From positions 5,489,536 through 5,553,535 of the forward strand of contig BSQZ01000018.1 of the NCBI GenBank assembly GCA_033239005.1: 64,000 nt of DNA. Direction: 5' to 3'. Made by a program: the position numbers and the translations under genes. Shown here in pieces: positions 45,466-57,149 of this stretch. The notes below the pieces were generated by a model. It searched no databases. It saw only the letters and a program-made list of their open reading frames with translations, and was not told where the DNA came from. This DNA comes from Lamellibrachia satsuma (lineage: Eukaryota > Annelida > Polychaeta > Sabellida > Siboglinidae). The number at the start of each line of letters is the position of its first letter. The first letter of the stretch is position 1.

Positions 45466-46851
45466 GGTGGCAGATAATTAGCTGTTGAGAGTGCGTCTAA
45501 CTAATTGTGATTTTATCGATGCACGTGATGACAAAGTGGGCATATACATCTGGAAAACCATCATCGTCAACACAGATGATGATGATGACGGTGGCATAAG
45601 GATGTCTGAAGCACACAGGAATAATTTTCTTATGCACTGTCTGCAGAATGGTCACAGCACTTAAGGATCTTTCACAACTGTGTCTCTCGCTTTGCAACAT
45701 TCTTCTGTTACCATTGCAAGTTTGAAGACACATACATTACTGGATTGTAACTGGCTGTGTTCACTGCTTGGAAGATAAATCTCCACCCGGATTGATATTC
45801 GGACCCGTACTTTCTGCCAACTGGAATTGCAGGATTCTTGCTACTGCTGCTGCTGGTGCTTGCCAGCTAAATGGCTTTTTTAATTGGTGCCATTTGTCAG
45901 CGATATTCTGCGGCACGATCGTTTCATCTGTCTGCCGACGAGATTGAGAGTGTTAATCTGCATTAGTGACATCACATTGTACTTCCGCGTCTTGGCCACA
46001 CCTCAACTACACAGGGGCAATTACGCTGTAAGAAAGTGTCAGCTCATCAAGTGAACATCGCATTGGAGGGATTGTCACAGGAGCTGACTTCCAGCGGAGA
46101 TGATGTTGACCGTCCCCAGGTGTAATGTCGGGCGGAGTAGTTATGGACGCAGACATTCCTGGATATGGTATGTTCATTCGCCATCAGTTTCACTTCATTG
46201 TCCAGAGATGTGTCATGACTTTGTTTGGCTTAAATATATACTTTTATCACACAGGTTTTAGCTTTTTTCCACCAGCTGTTTATTTGTGTTTCTTCCAATC
46301 TAGTATATAATATATTGTACAATAGCATTTTATGGATTTCTTTTCAATAATCTGGAGAATCTGACTTCAAATATCTTAAGAGACAGTTGTATCCACAGTG
46401 GTAAGCTCATTAGAAGTATGATGATCTTAATAGAATGCAATATTTTATAATACAAAAGTGCATTTTATATTTCAGGATAAAGACCATTTGTATAAAATAT
46501 GAAACTGGTTACCTTTCATATATAAGGTATATGTTTATGAAGTTATTACACCGTAATGTTTAATTATTTGACAGTTAACCAATAATGCCACACTGATTAT
46601 GAAACAAAATTAGTTCATCTTGCTTAATGTATAAGAAGGTAATTAATAGGCCCCGTACTAGTAACATTGTTTGAGATGCTAAGAAATATTAACACATTGT
46701 CTATGTGTTGTTAATTACAATGTTTTCAGTGCATTTATATGTGTGGCCATCTTATGCGCCAACAGAGGTTAGGTTATATATAGAGTACGTAAAATGTTTT
46801 TATTATTGTTTGTCTTTGCATACTTGTGAGAACAGTGAGCATTTTATACAG

Positions 46852-47185
46852 TAATAACTAATAATAACTTTATTTTTATATAGCACAATTTCCTTAAAAA
46901 CCTCAATGTGCTTTACATAGAAAACATTAAATAAATAAATACATATAGACATATTATACATAAAACAAATACATATAAAACTGTGTTAAACATCAATAAA
47001 ATAAATTTTTAGGTAGGCCCATTATAAGTAATTAAATAGGAATAAAAACATATAGAGCTAAATACACAACACAAAATTGCTCATATAACCCAGTTACATG
47101 AAATGGAATTCCAGTTGACCTTCTTGCAAGGATCAAACCCATATATATGTCTCCTGCAGTCAGAATTGACCAAAAGTCACATTAA
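46852..47185 (-). mobile_element. SINE-like element with L2-type tail (family B)
   Basis: On the minus strand the 3' end reads 'gtaaagcacattgaggtttt' then 'aattgtgctatataaaaata' and 'aagttattatta', the classic L2/MIR-like tail. At the other end, near 47130, 'gggtttgatccttgc' resembles a tRNA B box. The body between them is diverged, so the tail is supported better than the whole element. Confidence 0.5.
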
Positions 47186-47189
47186 AAAA

Positions 47190-48185
47190 TTTGCAATTTT
47201 ATAACACAGATGCTTGAAGAAATAATTCTTATTATTGCATTTCTTTGTCAAATCAATATCCCTCTTTCCGACGGTTGTGTTTCTAAGGCAATCAACAGTT
47301 TCCTTCTGTCTGTATTTTCAAAAACCAATTTTGTTGCCAAGGAGAATTTGTATTTAAAAAAATTCGGCAGCAGTTTTAATGTTTCAACAATGACCACAGA
47401 GACAGTTTTAATGTTTCAACATTGACCACAGAGACAGTTTTAATGTTTCAACATTGACCACAGAGACAGGTTGATAGATGTGGAGAAATGTCCTCTTGCA
47501 GCTGAAAGAATATGGCAGTATGATGCAGATGGATGTGTTAGAAAGGAAGTAGTAAAGACAGTGGAAAAATGTTCAGAGTTGCATGTAACACAAAGATTAA
47601 TGGGTCTACTGCGCTAGCTCAGCACATCGCATTTCCTGCCGGAAGTTGAACGCTCGTGACATAAAAAATATGTTTATTATTTATATACGTTATATGATAT
47701 TTTGTAATACATCTGAGGAAAAAGTCATTAAATAATTATGATGCATATGTGTTTATGATTAATTTAGAAAAATTAACCGATTGTGAGTAATGATTAATTA
47801 AATTCTGACTACAATGCTTACATAAGGGAGAGAGGCCACAGGGCGGTGAAAGTGTCATAATATAATAAACGGGTCCTCATTGGCATGTAATAGGTCTGAG
47901 CCATTATGACAAGGTCTGATGGAGCACGTCTGCTGAAGATAACTGAGATTGGCCTATTGTCAATTTTGTTCAGACTACGCTTTAGAAGTCCAGTTCGTAC
48001 TTGACCGTGCAAGTTTTCGTGGCCCGCTCGAGACAAGACAATATTTTTTATTTGTGTAAATAATAGTCTAGCATAAAAGAAATATATATGTATAGTCAAG
48101 GAGACTCATTAAGACAATGGCTATGTTACTAGCATAAGAACTACCTTTATGTTTAACACATTTAATTGTGACTACAACTCCATTT
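47190..48185. other. No recognisable gene; 32-bp repeat inside
   Basis: Includes the 32-bp repeat at 47370-47468. No protein motif. Confidence 0.5.
47370..47468 (+). repeat. 32-bp minisatellite, 3 copies
   Basis: The unit is 'cagttttaatgtttcaacat' plus 'tgaccacagaga'; the first copy has 'caacaatg'. Confidence 0.92.
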
Positions 48186-48188
48186 TGT

Positions 48189-48986
48189 AGAGTTAGCCAT
48201 AGAGACCGCAAGTTGTCACCAATTATTGAGTTAACCATAGAGACCGCAAGTTATCACCAATTATTGAGTTAACCATAGAGACCGCAAGTTGTCACCAATT
48301 ATTGAGTTAACCATAGAGACCGCAAGTTGTCACCAATTATTGAGTTAACCTTAGAGACCGCAAGTTGTCACCAATTATTGAGTTAACCATAGAGACCGCA
48401 AGTTGTCACCAATTATTGAGTTAACCATAGAGACCGCAAGTTGTCACCAATTATTGAGTTAACCATAGAGACCGCAAGTTGTCACCAATTATTGAGTTAA
48501 CCATAGAGACCGCAAGTTGTCACCAATTATTGAGTTAACCATAGAGACCGCAAGTTATCACCAATTATTGAGTTAACCATAGAGACCGCAAGTTGTCACC
48601 AATTATTGAGTTAACCATAGAGACCGCAAGTTGTCACCAATTATTGAGTTAACCATAGAGACCGCAAGTTGTCACCAATTATTGAGTTAACCATAGAGAC
48701 CGCAAGTTGTCACCAATTATTGAGTTAACCATAGAGACCGCAAGTTGTCACCAATTATTGAGTTAACCATAGAGACCGCAAGTTGTCACCAATTATTGAG
48801 TTAACCATAGAGACCGCAAGTTGTCACCAATTATTGAGTTAACCATAGAGACCGCAAGTTGTCACCAATTATTGACTTACCATAGACACCGCAAGTTATC
48901 ACCAATTATTGAGTTAACCGTAGAGACCGCAAGTTGTCACCAATTATTGAGTTAACCATAGAGACCGCAAGTTGTCACCAATTATT
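48189..48986 (+). repeat. 38-bp minisatellite, about 21 copies
   Basis: The unit begins 'gttaaccatagagaccgcaa' and ends 'gttgtcaccaattattga'. Variants are rare (ttatcacc in three copies, agttagcc in the first, tagacaccg in one near 48880). Units abut directly with no spacers. Confidence 0.96.
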
Positions 48987-48989
48987 GTA

Positions 48990-51500
48990 CAGATATTCCA
49001 GCACTGTTTCATTGATCTTCACAAAACTTGGAATGCATCCTTATCTTGCTTCTGTAAGATTCATTGTCTGGTCAAATTCAAGGAACAATAAACATAAACA
49101 TATTACAGGAAATATCCACATTTTCTAATTAAACTGTTTGAAAAACACATCACGCCTAAAACATTTCTGGTGATATGCTCTCCTGTTAACCCACATGCTT
49201 ACCCAGAGAATTTCCTGATGAATTATGTTCAGGCAAGTATCAATTGCATAGTAGTTTGTTATGTAACTATGATTTTATGGTTTAAAAGCTTTACTACTCT
49301 TACTAGGTACCAGGTGTGTACATGAGTGGTTAAAACTGTAGCAGATAATTATTAATAACATTTAAAGACAAATTGTTCATTTAGTGACTAGAATTTCTGA
49401 AGTTCCACTTGGCATTATTATTACTAAATCTGTAAATGATATGCTTGCCAGGATCATTTCTTGATTATTATTATTGCTGGTTTTAACCATTTAATTTTTA
49501 TTATATTGATAATTTAATGGACATTATGTTGCCCCAATGAGAAGCCAAATACAAGCACTAGTGTAATGGTAAAAATGCTAATATCCATTTACTCCAGTGT
49601 CTTAAATATGCATGCTATACGTAAGCCACATAACTGATTGATATACAGCATTTTATGGCATCTGATAGTGTCACAGGAATACCATTTGTATATTAAAGAT
49701 CATACTTTAATGACACTGTCATTGTGACATTTATTGTTAATCAGATCAGAAAATATTATCATCACATTACTGTTATCTTATCTCTTACAGATATATCTTC
49801 CTTTCCGTCATCTGTTTGTTCGAAATAAATAATTGATTGACAGATTGATTGAAATGAAATGCCAAAGATGTGATCGTTATGCAAATGTTTTCGAAATGTC
49901 ACCGGTTTTGTTAGAAATAGACATTTTCACTGCAAGAGACTCACATTTTCATAAATCTCAATCGCACTGGTGCATTGAATATGTTTTATCAAAATATAAT
50001 TGTTGCATTATGATATGCTTTTAGTCAGAATAATTTAAGGAAAATAATATCATGTGACTTAGGTTTGATAGGGCAACTATCTGGTGATGGTGAAGACAGA
50101 TCATCTGAAAGGTCACATCATTCATACTATGTCCTTAAATGTCCTTCAGTTACTCTGACTAAAAGCATATCATAAAACAACAATTATATTTTGATATACC
50201 ACATCCAACACGTCGGTGGACTAATCTATACTGTTGACATTTTGCAAGGGTGTAACCTTCAAAAACACATTAATATGTCTCATTAATATCATGCATGTTT
50301 AATCTACTCGAGTCACCATGTATTTTGGAATTCCTTTTACTGCTGCTGTACATTGACCTATGCAAATTGAAATTCTCAGAATTCCCATTAAACTCTCAGA
50401 AAATCTCAAAATCAAGTATGCCATGCTTCATAAAATATTATCACAGTAATTGGTTTTTTTAATAAGTCATGTTAATTATGGTTGCTGCCTTCTGTATTAA
50501 AAAAAAAAAAACCAAATTGCATTTCTTCAAACTACCTAGAATCGAGAAGGAATATTACAAAATTGTAGTTAAAAAACTCATCCGAAGCCTGAAGTACACA
50601 CATTTTTACTGATTTTTATGGTGTGCTCGACAACAAAACACTAATAAATGTTGGCATAGATACATTACCATGATGATATCATAGTGTAGCATATTGTAGC
50701 ATATTGTCACTGTTTGTTGTTGCTGACTCTCAATGTCTTATTTTGTGGCAGCCCAAAAGTTTAGTGTATCTATGCACAATGTATAACAGATTTAGAGCTA
50801 TAAGAACATGCATGTAAATATATATGAATATATGCATGCATAGATGCACTTGAATGTGGCAAACTTTAGACAAGATGCAGTATTATTGTCTTGCAGCCAA
50901 TTTGACAGCTGAGCTCAGACCACAATTTTGCGGCTGTGACAACTTAAATGGTGCCACTGCAGCAATGCCCGTTGCCTGAAACTATGTTTGTGTCTGCATA
51001 GGAACGTCTTACTTACTGATGTACTGATCTATCGATAATGGGAAAATGTTTAGAGAATGACTAGCTTTGCAACAAAATGTAGGGAACCTTTCTCCCAAAC
51101 AAAATAACTGTTCTACCTTTCATGAAGTTGTAAAACACTCTTTCTTAAAGGCATTTCTCATTAATGTATTGACACTGAATCTGACAATGTCTTAAAATTT
51201 ATGCAGCAATGTCTTAAAATTTATGCAGCAACATAATCTATCAGCGTGAGTCCATTCAGCCTTGCGTAATGGTCATATTAGACTAAGCTTGTGCATGAGG
51301 GTTAAGAAAATCCAGTTATGCCGATGTTAAAGTATATAACATGCTATTTTGTCTTGGCATGGTGACGTTCACATGGTTTTAAACAAATACTGGTTCTCTG
51401 TTACACCAAATATGGGAGACACTTCAGTCCAGATGTTTTTTTTTTACACCAGGGTTTTTCACTACCAGGATGGCGTTTTATCAATCTAAGTTCTGTGAGT
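48990..51500. other. No recognisable gene
   Basis: AT-rich; contains a two-copy 22-bp repeat at about 51186-51229 ('aatgtcttaaaatttatgca'). No transposon or coding motif. Confidence 0.5.
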
Positions 51501-51506
51501 ACTATT

Positions 51507-51830
51507 TTAACAAGATTTAACAAGATTTGCCATCCAAGCCAAAGGCCCAGATGGCAAGTGGACAAGGAAGCCATTGGCTTATCGAGAGTCCAACAATGTT
51601 CATCTACTTATAACCCGCCCTCCTGAGATATGTGTCAACCTTGTTTTTAAACATATTTATGCTGCTAGCAGTTACACAATCTGTAGATAATTTGTTCCAT
51701 TCATTTATTGTTCTCTGTGAGAATGAGTGCTTCCTGATGTCCAATCTACATTGATCCTTTACTAATTTTACATCATGTCCTCTAGTTCTGCTATCCTTCT
51801 TGAGTGAGAAAAACATATTTCTATGTTTTA
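51507..51830 (-). mobile_element. CR1-like LINE 3' end
   Basis: The left edge has two tail repeats ('tttaacaagatttaacaag'), then the shared 3' UTR. The minus strand encodes 'FFSLKKDSRTRGHDVKLVKD', 'QCRLDIRKHSFSQRTINEWN' and 'ASSINMFKNKVDTYLRRAGY' in one open frame. Of the short copies it is the best preserved. It is 5'-truncated near 51830. Confidence 0.92.
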
Positions 51831-51834
51831 GTTC

Positions 51835-53035
51835 AGTAACATTTAAAACATGTTTAATAATCATTGCTATTAAACACTGCATATTTATTCATGGAAAAGC
51901 ACTTTCTTTTTTTGTTGCCTAGAATGTGTGTGTGCAATTTTTTTTATGTATTTCTGTTAAAAAAACAATAAAAAACCACACACAGCTTTAACCAGTGTGT
52001 CACAGCACTGCCATGCCACCTGGTGGGTGACCACGACACACAGTTCATCCTCTAGTCAATTATGGCAGCACCAGTGCAACAAAGTCAAGTGAGGGAGTCA
52101 TTAAGATTCTGCATATAGACCAGTCTTGTAAACATAATATTGTAGTATTGCCAGTATTATCTAATAATGATACTATTGAAGGCCTTCGGGATGGGGTGTT
52201 GGGTATACACAAAAATCTTATGCCAACGCAGTTAATTACTTAATGACAATCCTACTCATCGTTTAACAAGAGAGTTCATATGCTGCCATCTAGTGGATGC
52301 CAACTAAAACAATAACACTGTTTCATTAGTAAAAATACCACCAATCAAAGAGCACAAGTTTATTCATATGTGACCGTATAGGCCTATAATTTCCCTACTT
52401 TTACAAATTGCAGAATATTCGGACATTTTCATTGCATAATGTATAAAATGTTACAATATTTATCATTATTGCTTAGATGGTACTTGCTTCAAAGCCAACT
52501 AAATATTACTTAAATGACACATGTGGATTTGTATTGAACTTGTCTGGGACACTGTTGTTTTATCTGAGTGCACATTCACAGATGCGTGAAATTACTAATC
52601 AGTTGGATTGAATGCGTCACACCCAGTTATCTGATACGTTGTCAGTAATGGCAGTAATTTCTAGAATCAATAAATTTTAGTATCTAGAGGTGAATGATCC
52701 AGTACAAACAGTTTTCCTGGAAAGGTGGTGCGTACATAATCATACCCAGAATCCTTCACTGGAAGGGCACCGTTGAGTAACCAAAAATGCACTTGAAAAC
52801 CAGTTTGTTGATAGAACCTTTCGTTGAACTGGGGGTGATTTGGTAGAACAATCTTGATTTTTTGAAGTGATTTCACTGAATAATGTATGTTTTCCAGAGT
52901 TGTTTGTGAAGGAATTTGATGAGTGTACCCAATATCAGATCTGTTTAACATGGTATGTGTGCCTGGTAGATGGTTTATGTTTGTTTTATCAGGACCTGTG
53001 GTGTTCTGAATACCATGCAGCAGCTTGGAGATAAA
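51835..53035. other. Unassigned; one candidate exon
   Basis: AT-rich; the only protein-like part is the minus-strand open stretch at 52667-52951. Confidence 0.45.
52667..52951 (-). CDS. Possible exon or gene fragment, function unknown
   Basis: The 94-codon open stretch has natural-looking composition: 'YSVKSLQKIKIVLPNHPQFN', 'QTGFQVHFWLLNGALPVKDS' and 'RTTFPGKLFVLDHSPLDTKI'. It contains no low-complexity sequence, unlike most long open frames in this window. No family was recognised. The minus-strand candidates at 55607-56282 are separated from it by two large minisatellites, which would be introns if they formed one gene. Confidence 0.3.
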   Translation of the reverse strand: MLNRSDIGYTHQIPSQTTLENIHYSVKSLQKIKIVLPNHPQFNERFYQQTGFQVHFWLLNGALPVKDSGYDYVRTTFPGKLFVLDHSPLDTKIY

Positions 53036-53106
53036 TCATGCTAACAACAACAACAACAACAACAACAGAAGAGAATAGCAATAATAACAATAAAAATAGT
53101 TGATGT

Positions 53107-54262
53107 AGTTGGAATAATGTGACGCTGCCTGCTGAATGTAGTTGGAATAATGTGACGCTGCCTGCTGAATGTAGTTGGAATAATGTGACGCTGCCTGCTG
53201 AATGTAGTTTGAATAATGTGACACTGCCTGCTGAATGTTGTTGGAATAATGTGACGCTGCCTGCTGAATGTAGTTGGAATAATGTGATGCTGCCTGCTGA
53301 ATGTAGTTGGAATAATGTGACGCTGCCTGCTGAATGTAGTTTGAATAATGTGACACTGCCTGCTGAATGTTGTTGGAATAATGTGACGCTGCCTGCTGAA
53401 TGTAGTTGGAATAATGTGACGCTGCCTGCTGAATGTTGTTGGAATAATGTGACGCTGCCTGCTGAATGTAGTTGGAATAATGTGACGCTGCCTGCTGAAT
53501 GTAGTTGGAATAATGTGACGCTGCCTGCTGAATGTAGTTGGAATAATGTGACACTGCCTGCTGAATGTTGTTGGAATAATGTGACGCTGCCTGCTGAATG
53601 TAGTTGGAATAATGTGACGCTGCCTGCTGAATGTAGTTGGAATAATGTGACGCTGCCTGCTGAATGTAGTTGGAATAATGTGACACTGCCTGCTGAATGT
53701 TGTTGGAATAATGTGACACTGCCTGCTGAATGTAGTTGGAATAATGTGACGCTGCCTGCTGAATGTTGTTGGAATAATGTGACGCTGCCTGCTGAATGTT
53801 GTTGGAATAATGTGATGCTGCCTGCTGAATGTAGTTGGAATAATGTGACACTGCCTGCTGAATATAGTTGGAATAATGTGACGCTGCCTGCTGAATATAG
53901 TTGGAATAATGTGACACTGCCTGCTGAATGTTGTTGGAATAATGTGATGCTGCCTGCTGAATGTTGTTGGAATAATGTGACGCTGCCTGCTGAATGTAGT
54001 TGGAATAATGTAATGCTGCCTGCTGAATGTTGTTGGAATAATGTGACGCTGCCTGCTGAATGTAGTTGGAATAATGTAATGCTGCCTGCTGAATGTTGTT
54101 GGAATAATGTGACGCTGCCTGCTGAATGTAGTTGGAATAATGTGACGCTGCCTGCTGAATGTTGTTGGAATAATGTGACGCTGCCTGCTGAATGTAGTTG
54201 GAATAATGTAATGCTGCCTGCTGAATGTAGTTGGAATAATGTAATGCTGCCTGCTGAATGTC
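53107..54262 (+). repeat. 33-bp minisatellite, 35 copies
   Basis: The unit is 'gttggaataatgtgacgctg' plus 'cctgctgaatgta'. Variant sites recur in many copies: gta/gtt before the unit, gacg/gaca/gatg/aatg, and ttggaa/ttgaat. Frames are open for 389 codons on the plus strand and for more than 400 in two minus-strand frames, purely because the period is divisible by three and the unit has no stop there. An (AAC)n run precedes the array at 53043-53068. Confidence 0.97.
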
Positions 54263-54284
54263 ACGCAATGTTTACCAGTATCGA

Positions 54285-55216
54285 GTAGTGACTAATACAT
54301 GCGTACTGCCTGTCTGCTTTAGCACTAGTGGGTGTCTCTTGACACTAAGTAGTGACTGACACATGTGTACTGCTTGTCTGCTTTAGCACTCGTGGGTGTC
54401 TCTTGACACTAAGTAGTGACTGACACATGTGTACTGCCTGTCTGCTTTAGCACTAGTGGGTGTCTCTTGACACTAAGTAGTGACTGACACATGTGTACTG
54501 CTTGTCTGCTTTAGCACTCGTGGGTGTCTCTTGACACTAAGTAGTGACTGACACATGCGTACTGCGTGTCTTCTTTAGCACTCGTGGGTGTCTCTTGACA
54601 CTAAGTAGTGACTGACACATGCGTACTGCTTGTCTGCTTTAGCACTAGTGGGTGTCTCTTGACACTAAGTAGTGACTGACACATGTGTACTGCTTGTCTG
54701 CTTTAGCACTAGTGGGTGTCTCTTGACACTAAGTAGTGACTGACACATGTGTACTGCTTGTCTGCTTTAGCACTCATGGGTGTCTCTTGACACTAAGTAG
54801 TGACTGAAACATGTGTACTGCTTGTCTTCTTTAGCACTCGTGGGTGTCTCGTGACACTAAGTAGTGACTGAAACATGTGTACTGCTTGTCTTCTTTAGCA
54901 CTCGTGGGTGTCTCGTGACACTAAGTAGTGACTGACACATGTGTACTGCTTGTCTGCTTTAGCACTCGTGGGTGTCTCATGACACTAAGTAGTGACTGAC
55001 ATATGTGTACTGCTTGGCTGCTTTAGCACTCGTGGGTGTCTCATGACACTAAGTAGTGACTGACACATGTGTACTGCTTGTCTTCTTTAGCACTTGTGGG
55101 TGTCTTGTGACACTAAGTAGTGACTGACACATGTGTACTGCTTGTCTGCTTTAGCACTTTGTGGGTGTCTCGTGATACTAAGTAGTGACTGACACATGTG
55201 TACTGCTTGGCTGCTT
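54285..55216 (+). repeat. 64-bp minisatellite, about 14.5 copies
   Basis: The unit contains 'gtagtgactgacacatgtgt', 'actgcttgtctgctttagca' and 'ctcgtgggtgtctcttgacactaa'-type blocks. Shared variants group copies (for example 'gaaacatg' with 'tcttcttt' and 'ctcgtgac' in two neighbours), pointing to multi-unit duplications. Confidence 0.96.
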
Positions 55217-55219
55217 TAC

Positions 55220-55600
55220 ACAAAAACACACATATTATGGCAAACATATTTCCTGTATGTAAACAATTTGTATAGGAATAGTAAGTATAACAGCATTGTT
55301 CATGTTCTATAATCATGATTACTTTTGTGCTATTTCTGTTGGCAAATGTAGTGCCATGTTTCTTTGGTGTAAGCAAATACACCTTTAAATACTACACATA
55401 ACAAAGTTATGATAGGGTCTTGTAAAAAATTATTTTTTTCATAAAAGCATAAAATGAAACTGATTTTGCTGATATACACACATAGAACTACACACATAGA
55501 AAGGATTAAATTTACGTAAAAAAGGTGATTTCTATTAGGCATGATTCTGTCTCTTAATACCAATAGAGGAAAGGTTAAGTAAGTCTGCAAGATGAAAATA
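55220..55600. other. No recognisable gene
   Basis: Short AT-rich stretch between the 64-bp array and the next candidate exon. Confidence 0.5.
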
Positions 55601-55606
55601 ATAAAG

Positions 55607-55969
55607 CTACATGTAATTGTATTTTGAGCCCCAAAATAGTGCGACTTTGCAACAAAATGCTTCAGTGGAAAAATACGGACCAGTTAGTGTTAGAGGAGAC
55701 CTCTTGATGTCAAATGTCAACGTACCTAACTTAAGGACTATTTGAGATATCTCTTTTGTGTCTCTAGATGAGGCAGTTAAATCAACAGCCCTGTCATAAA
55801 TCGCTGTAGGGATCGGAATAATCCAATGTGCAATTTCCTGGCATCCATAAAACCTTGCTGCGTCTTTCATGACTGTTGGCCAAGTGTGTAGCCATTTGAT
55901 TGGATTTGTGTTGTCTGCTATGCCAAGAGTCAGGAAAGTGAACGCTGGTGCGTCAGATGCTGAGCTCAT
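55607..55969 (-). CDS. Possible exon, function unknown
   Basis: A 120-codon minus-strand open stretch with protein-like composition: 'APAFTFLTLGIADNTNPIKW', 'FYGCQEIAHWIIPIPTAIYD', 'SQIVLKLGTLTFDIKRSPLT'. A possible acceptor ('gagctcag') lies at its start, just after the first Met-Ser. Trp and Cys residues are well spread, unlike in repeat-derived frames. No family was recognised. Together with 56010-56282 it may form one degenerate or spliced gene. Confidence 0.35.
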   Translation of the reverse strand: MSSASDAPAFTFLTLGIADNTNPIKWLHTWPTVMKDAARFYGCQEIAHWIIPIPTAIYDRAVDLTASSRDTKEISQIVLKLGTLTFDIKRSPLTLTGPYFSTEAFCCKVALFWGSKYNYM

Positions 55970-56009
55970 GGAGTGATGTTGACGTCAGTTTGTTTCTGGT
56001 CGATGCAGT

Positions 56010-56282
56010 TCAGTTTTTATGCCTTCTTTCCATCTTCCTGGCATTCCTAACCCAGGCAGTAAACCTTGGGCTTAACGACGTATCATATACCCTGCGCATT
56101 GCGCCAAGAAACCGTACAATTCCATAAAAAATTAAATGGGCACGGCGCATCCATAGGGCATCTGGTTTGTCTATTTTAATTACAGGTGTAAAATAATTCA
56201 AAACAGAGGCTTTCATTGCTTGTGCAAAATGTGGTGACACTCTAAAATATGTGGTGACACTCTCTAAAATATGTGGTGACAC
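56010..56282 (-). CDS. Possible exon or C-terminal coding piece, function unknown
   Basis: The meaningful part begins after a 22-bp repeat, at 'AMKASVLNYFTPVIKIDKPD', and continues 'ALWMRRAHLIFYGIVRFLGA', 'TAWVRNARKMERRHKN', ending in a stop. A possible acceptor ('ttttgcacaag') precedes it. The basic C-terminus and hydrophobic patches suggest a real former protein. The first 13 or so codons are minisatellite and should not be counted. Confidence 0.35.
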   Translation of the reverse strand: MSPHILESVTTYFRVSPHFAQAMKASVLNYFTPVIKIDKPDALWMRRAHLIFYGIVRFLGAMRRVYDTSLSPRFTAWVRNARKMERRHKN

Positions 56283-56316
56283 TCTCTAAAATATGTGGTG
56301 ACACTCTCTAAAATAT
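56228..56316 (+). repeat. 22-24-bp minisatellite, about 4 copies
   Basis: The unit is 'aaaatatgtggtgacactct' with 'ct' added; the first copy lacks one 'ct'. It overlaps the start of the candidate exon at 56010-56282. Confidence 0.9.
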
Positions 56317-56319
56317 TAT

Positions 56320-56870
56320 ATTCTGCATACTGGGTGTTCATGCAGACCGACATGTCTATTGGTCAGTTCCTTAGCAAACACTATAATATGCATTGCGTGG
56401 TTAGACATAAGTTAGTATTAACTTATTTCACTCATTGCTAAAATATAAATTAGTATACTTAAGCCTTACATTACCAAGATACTGGTAAATTTACGATTAT
56501 TACAGGGGTCTATACTAGTATTATATTAGGTAAAGTGTGTTCTGTTGACTGTTATGAATAAAACAGTATATCATTCTGTGTTATGTTCTTGATCCATCTA
56601 AGAGTACATAAAACATATCCACATGTATTAAACATCAGTATTAAAAAAAATCCTTTCTTACAATCTGCCTTATCTGAGTAGTACCTAATTTATATTTAAA
56701 GCCAAACTCATTACCTTTATTGCCAGGCAATCAGGTGTGGTAGGCATTGTCTAACAATGAAGACAACATGCAGATATTCGACATGCAATCAGTTGCACTG
56801 TATCTGTATGCCAGCTTAGATCTATATGACTTCACACAATAGTGGACAACAACAGAAGAAATTAACCATT
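56320..56870. other. No recognisable gene
   Basis: AT-rich sequence, no features seen. Confidence 0.5.
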
Positions 56871-56876
56871 CATGCA

Positions 56877-57148
<272 letters not shown>

Positions 57149-57149
57149 G

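Larger units (their letters stand above)
44315..46845. other. Unassigned; two open stretches listed separately
   Basis: The part from 44850 to 46120 is richer in GC than the surroundings and has several overlapping open frames, mostly minus strand. No protein family was recognised, so coding status is open. Confidence 0.4.

Noticed and set aside
46125..46310. Short first exon starting MSGGVVMDADIPGYG with a donor-like gtatgt
   Set aside because: Only 15 codons precede the possible donor, and nothing else supports a gene here.
48189..48986. CRISPR-like array
   Set aside because: The 38-bp units abut directly with no unique spacers, there are no cas genes, and the surroundings are eukaryotic.
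53036..54288. Open frames of about 390-410 codons on both strands
   Set aside because: All follow from a 33-bp tandem repeat without stops in those frames; three overlapping frames on two strands cannot all be genes and none has non-repeat coding sequence.
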